Source of the DNA: Dysgonamonadaceae bacterium
GTDB lineage: Bacteria; Bacteroidota; Bacteroidia; Bacteroidales; Azobacteroidaceae
DNA: 64,000 nucleotides
Assembly: GCA_031272075.1 (NCBI GenBank)
Contig: JAISUK010000015.1
Coordinates: forward strand, 40,355-104,354
Direction: 5' to 3'
This document shows, piece after piece, positions 60,818 through 64,000 of the stretch. Made by a program: the position numbers and the translations under genes. Under the pieces are notes generated by a model. It searched no databases, had not been told where the DNA came from, and saw nothing but the letters and a program-made list of their open reading frames with translations. Position 1 is the first letter of the stretch, and the number at the start of each line of letters is the position of its first letter.

Positions 60818-61630
60818 TCATTCTTCACCCTTCTCTTCCGTGAGCACAGAAGCGCCTTTCTTTGCGGCTTCTATGGCTTTGTCCTTGGCTTGCTGAAGCT
60901 GTTCGTCCGTCCATCCTTTCGCTTTGGCTGCGCGTTTTTCACAGGCGCTACAGAGCGACGACATTTCGGGTTTGATCCTTGAATTGTTGGCATAAGCTTC
61001 TGCTACCGTGCCGCCTTCAAAAATTTCGGTAGTACGATCGCTTTTCAGGTATTGACAATCGTCGTAAAGGTGGTACTTTGTGCCTGATTTCGTCCAGTAA
61101 ACGTGGTCGGCGTCCATCAGTTCGGTCACAAAAGACGATTGTTGGGCGTATTCTTCCTGTGAAGCAGGTTTGTAGTCGGCGCTAGCGGCACCTCCGCCAA
61201 TCATCGCCGCAGTTGCCAATGCGGTAATCAGGTACTCTTTCTTGATGAATGCAACAATGATGACCGGCAAGAAACACACTGCGGCCATGATGACGCCGAA
61301 TTGGCTTTGGATGCCAAAAAGGGCGCTTGCTTTGGAAGGAGGATCGAGGCGGTTGGCCTTTTTCCAGAAGAACGAGCCGATAATGAGCAGAATCAGGTCA
61401 ACGACGAGCAATGCGATCATTATCACTTTTTCACTGCCTTCAAGAGGCGTGTATTTGCACAGGTACCAGATGCCGACGGCTTGTGTTGCGATTGCTAAAA
61501 TCCAGAAAACAGCCGCTAAAAGGCGATTCTTTCCTGCCTGACCTTTCGCTTCGGCAGTGGGGACCCATTTTTGTCCAGTAGGTGCATTGGAAGCACTTTC
61601 CACACGAGTAACTTTTTTAGTTGTTGCCAT
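60818..61630 (-). CDS. Membrane protein with Cys/His metal-binding-like tail
   Basis: 270 residues. A hydrophilic N-terminus of about 35 residues, three to four membrane segments (LLAAVFWILAIATQAVGIWY; VIMIALLVVDLILLIIGSFF; FGVIMAAVCFLPVIIVAFI), then a soluble part with VYWTKSGTKYHLYDDCQYLK and SSLCSACEKRAAKAKGW. The H-x4-C ... C-x2-C arrangement may bind zinc, and the VYWT-x-YH-x-C pattern recurs in surface proteins. Not a named family to me. Probably co-transcribed with the small gene downstream. Confidence 0.65.
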   Translation of the reverse strand: MATTKKVTRVESASNAPTGQKWVPTAEAKGQAGKNRLLAAVFWILAIATQAVGIWYLCKYTPLEGSEKVIMIALLVVDLILLIIGSFFWKKANRLDPPSKASALFGIQSQFGVIMAAVCFLPVIIVAFIKKEYLITALATAAMIGGGAASADYKPASQEEYAQQSSFVTELMDADHVYWTKSGTKYHLYDDCQYLKSDRTTEIFEGGTVAEAYANNSRIKPEMSSLCSACEKRAAKAKGWTDEQLQQAKDKAIEAAKKGASVLTEEKGEE

Positions 61631-61796
61631 AATTGTTAGTTTTTTTCGATAAGATAATTTTTTAATTTGTAATTAATCTTAATACAAAGATATACATTTT
61701 TTTCTTTTCACAAATTAATCTGAATTTTTCTTTGAGATTTCATATTGATCACCTATTTTTGTGGAGACGTACGGCCGTGCGTCTCTACAAAATAAA

Positions 61797-61904
61797 ACAA
61801 ATTTTTGACGTATGAAACGAGCATGATTTTCAAACATCCAAGCTGATGAAAATAATGACATGCGAGTTCCATACGACCTTTTAAAAACAAATTATTGACG
61901 TATG
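61797..61904 (+). repeat. Interspersed start-site leader, copy 7 (before double-barrel glycosidase)
   Basis: The clearest copy. The 21 bases at 61797-61817 and at 61887-61907 agree in 20 positions and both contain TTGACGTATGAAA, so a 90-base unit is bounded by direct repeats. Between them lie MKRA, MIFKHPS (AGC for AGT, synonymous) and MKIMTCEFHTTF. The arms GTATGAAACGAGCATG and CATGCGAGTTCCATAC are an imperfect inverted repeat, 13 of 16 paired. The inner ATG (61902) starts the glycosidase. Confidence 0.9.
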
Positions 61905-63746
61905 AAAAACACAGCTATTATCATCAGTGTATTATTTTTGTCTGTCGTTAATCTCTATGCCCGGCAAGGACGATCGCAATGGACGGAAAAAAAGGCGTGG
62001 GCTTGGCATCAGAAAGTTGGTGCCATCAAGGGATTTAACGAGCCGTATCCGGCTTATCCGGGGATGTCGAACAAAGACATCCTGAAAAAAGCGGCGGAAC
62101 TCGGATTCAATTGTGTTCGGTTTTGGTTAAAAGGCAACACGCCCGATGAGCAAGAAACCTTTCTCCGTCAAATGATTGCCGAAGCCGACGAATTTGGATT
62201 GAAATCCTCACCTGTACTGTCGATTGAGTACATTTATTACCGCAAAGACGACTTGGGAGGAGCAAAAAAATACGTACAACAACTCATTGGGGCATTTGCC
62301 GACGATGAACGCATCGCATTGTGGGACATCTGGAACGAACCGAACTGGGCAGATGCACCTGAACGGTCGGCGAAAATCATGGACTGGCTGAAATCGGCTG
62401 TGGAATGGAGTAGGGAAATGTCACCCATTCAACCGATTTCGGCTTCTATTTTCATTGATTGCGGAAATTCTGTCGATTCCACGAACAAATACCTGGAACA
62501 ATGGCGAGCAGTGGAAGCCATGATGGATATCCATAATTTTCATTTCTACGATTGCGGACAAAGACAAAAGGACTTAGAACCCATGATCAACTATCTGAGA
62601 CAGATAAGCGATCGACCGCTGGCATGTACCGAAGTCATCGCCCGTACCAAAGGATCGTCGTTTCCTCGTTCACTGTCCGCTTTTTCTAAATACCATATTC
62701 ATTTCTTTTCCTGGGGATTATATATGAACGATCGCAATTGGACCGTTACCTGGGGCAACAGCACCTACGAACCGTTTGATCCGCCATTTCACGACTTGCT
62801 GCATCCCGACGGAGAGCCCTACGACAGAAGGGATTTGGATTGGATCCGGAATTTCCATTTTGCACAGGAAGGCGAAACGACCGACCCCGGCGCCGAAATG
62901 ACGGAACGATGGCCAAAAGACCGCGCTTGGAGATGGATGGCTCTGGGTCCCGTCAAAGGATATTCCTGCATGAAGGGAGAAAACGACAACCTGAAGCCAG
63001 AAGAGTTCACTTCTAAAGGTTATAATGCGTTGCGGATTCGATGCGACTACCGTGAATGGACAGCAGACAAACAGCATTTCTTTCAACAAATGGACGAATT
63101 GCTGGCTTCCGCAGAAAAAGCGGGTTTGCGTGTCATGCCGGTTTTGCTGACCGATGGCTACAGCAATGAAAAAGATACTGCATTGGCTGCGTATGTGGCG
63201 GATGTGATTAAACGGTATGCGACGAATCCGGTCGTCCAGGCGTGGGAGATCTACGAACATCCGGGAGAAACCCAGATCAATACGGCCAGACTGACCGCGC
63301 TGTTGCACCTGTTGTTCCGCGTTGCCAGGCTTGAATTGCCGAATCAACCCTTAACGGCAACTCCTTTTTTGAGTGTAAAAGATTTCCCCGACGATTATAA
63401 ATACCGCGAAGCATTGATACATGGCATTACGGGAGGTTGGAATCAATTGGTATGTGAGGGCGGAAGCACTCCCGAACTCTGCAACCTGGTCTGGCAATTG
63501 TCGGATATCACGGCTTTCTCCAGCGATCAAGCAGCGCCAGAAACAGGATGGCTGGCGAGCATGGCTTACCGCTACGGACGACCTGTCGTCTGCACCTCTT
63601 GGCAGTCTTCCGACAATGCTTCGGCTCAACAAACCCTCGATATTTTTGCCAAAAGTCATGTCTTTTGGTATCTTTCGGGCGATTCGCTTAACGAAGGATT
63701 AATCAAGCAGTTCCGATTCATTCCGATCAGTACGCCGATTCGGTGA
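61902..63746 (+). CDS. Tandem TIM-barrel glycosidase, second barrel inactive, C-terminus frameshifted
   Basis: 614 residues with signal peptide. Residues 30-325 form a GH5/clan GH-A-like barrel with acid/base Glu146 in LWDIWNEPNW and likely nucleophile Glu244 in PLACTEVIAR. Residues 335-570 repeat the pattern: WRWMALGPVKGYSC mirrors WAWHQKVGAIKGFN, AWEIYEHPGE mirrors the acid/base motif, and PVVCTSWQSS mirrors the nucleophile motif, so the two Glu positions are now His453 and Ser566. The frame ends early: a one-base shift near 63711-63714 would restore a YADSVRGMIYKFAWFYKKRY ending (stop 63796). Preceded by leader copy 7. Confidence 0.78.
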   Translation: MKNTAIIISVLFLSVVNLYARQGRSQWTEKKAWAWHQKVGAIKGFNEPYPAYPGMSNKDILKKAAELGFNCVRFWLKGNTPDEQETFLRQMIAEADEFGLKSSPVLSIEYIYYRKDDLGGAKKYVQQLIGAFADDERIALWDIWNEPNWADAPERSAKIMDWLKSAVEWSREMSPIQPISASIFIDCGNSVDSTNKYLEQWRAVEAMMDIHNFHFYDCGQRQKDLEPMINYLRQISDRPLACTEVIARTKGSSFPRSLSAFSKYHIHFFSWGLYMNDRNWTVTWGNSTYEPFDPPFHDLLHPDGEPYDRRDLDWIRNFHFAQEGETTDPGAEMTERWPKDRAWRWMALGPVKGYSCMKGENDNLKPEEFTSKGYNALRIRCDYREWTADKQHFFQQMDELLASAEKAGLRVMPVLLTDGYSNEKDTALAAYVADVIKRYATNPVVQAWEIYEHPGETQINTARLTALLHLLFRVARLELPNQPLTATPFLSVKDFPDDYKYREALIHGITGGWNQLVCEGGSTPELCNLVWQLSDITAFSSDQAAPETGWLASMAYRYGRPVVCTSWQSSDNASAQQTLDIFAKSHVFWYLSGDSLNEGLIKQFRFIPISTPIR

Positions 63747-63796
63747 GAGGAATGATCTATAAATTTGCTTGGTTTTACAAAAAACGCTACTGGTAA
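63712..63796 (+). other. Out-of-frame tail of the double-barrel glycosidase
   Basis: Reading IHSDQYADSVRGMIYKFAWF and on to YKKRYW-stop, in the frame shifted from the annotated end. It looks like a normal C-terminus for this protein type. Either a real frameshift or a one-base sequencing error. Confidence 0.6.
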
Positions 63797-63860
63797 TTGA
63801 GTGTTAATTATTTTTCTTCAGCATTTTTTTCTCAAACGAGCTTAAGCCTGCGCCGTAATC

Positions 63861-63926
63861 CTTTAAAAACTGGATGTCGTTATTTTTTTCATCAACTTAG
63901 ATGTTTGAAAATCATGCTCGTTTCAT
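63861..63926 (-). repeat. Decayed leader, copy 8
   Basis: Minus strand: ATGAAACGAGCATGA and MIFKHPS-type sequence (CATCTAAG in place of CATCCAAG) followed by a degenerated middle; the CEFHTT part and the TTGACGTATG end are lost. It points toward the end of the glycosidase gene, so there is no gene for it to lead. The rest of 63797-64000 is AT-rich and shows no gene. Confidence 0.7.
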
Positions 63927-64000
63927 AAGAGTTATTTATAGAAATGTTACATAATATTATCTTTAATAGGGTGTAATTAGTATTGCTTTTCCATGGGTCG

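Noticed and set aside
12518..63926. The leader repeats as a CRISPR array, att sites or a riboswitch class
   Set aside because: Copies are dispersed with no spacers, are not tied to integrase genes, and precede genes without a common metabolite. Attachment or riboswitch function would not explain the tight link to start codons.
63747..64000. A further gene or RNA after the glycosidase
   Set aside because: Apart from the frameshifted tail and leader copy 8, the sequence is AT-rich without a credible frame or hairpin; no tRNA or rRNA was seen anywhere in the window.

Overview
The window reads as chromosomal DNA of a member of the Bacteroidota, most likely order Bacteroidales. It has SusC/SusD pairs, an ECF sigma/FecR pair in front of an STN-bearing SusC, promoters of the TTTG / TAnnTTTG type, mostly no Shine-Dalgarno sites, and Bacteroidales gene orders (DUF4835-recN-rlmB; argR-GNAT-argG-argC-argD-proC). 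The family cannot be fixed from the sequence.

Layout. 1-11.2 kb (+): the end of a DUF4835 gene, a sulfatase and a DUF4965-type lipoprotein, then housekeeping genes (recN, rlmB, ridA, a PcrA/UvrD helicase, nspC). 11.3-26.8 kb (-): one long co-directional polysaccharide-utilisation cluster. In transcription order it is deoR, susC, susD, two SusE/F-like lipoproteins, an exported DegT-family protein, a ceramidase-like lipoprotein with an inserted propeller, murQ, a MurK-like kinase and a MurT-like transporter. 27.1-29.6 kb (+): a divergent GH109-like enzyme and a NahK-like kinase. 29.6-40.3 kb (-): a second cluster: ECF sigma, FecR, STN-SusC, SusD, a DUF1735-like lipoprotein with propeller, and a six-hairpin-type glycosidase. 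Three proteins in these clusters carry five-bladed tachylectin-like propellers. Together with GH109, NahK and MurQ/MurK/MurT, this points to scavenging of N-acetylhexosamine-rich material (GalNAc/GlcNAc glycans and MurNAc).

40.4-47.1 kb (-): a TetR-led RND efflux operon (tetR, tolC-type, membrane fusion protein, RND pump, PG0541-like small protein). 47.1-51.5 kb: an accessory island. It holds higBA, an integrase C-terminal fragment, a Cys-rich small protein, a phage MuF-type head protein with a papain-like C-terminal toxin domain facing a convergent overlapping candidate immunity gene, an orphan MuF-type nuclease tip, phage scraps, and two broken pieces of one metallophosphatase gene sharing an exact 108-bp direct repeat. 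51.6-60.4 kb: an M48 lipoprotein peptidase, then the arginine/proline operon ending in an XRE-cupin regulator and an acyl-CoA synthetase. 60.5-64 kb: two small genes and a double-barrel glycosidase with a catalytically stripped second barrel and a frameshifted tail.

The most unusual signal is an interspersed leader of about 90 bp. Seven good copies and one decayed copy lie in the window. Every good copy ends at the start codon of a gene read in the same direction, whatever that gene does (transporter, glycosidases, argC, proC, a regulator). The copies encode a chain of three overlapping micro-ORFs, the last with a conserved CEFHTT core, and most are bounded on both sides by TTGACGTATGAAA-like sequence. 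The same 13-mer without the leader marks four further gene starts. I do not recognise this element.
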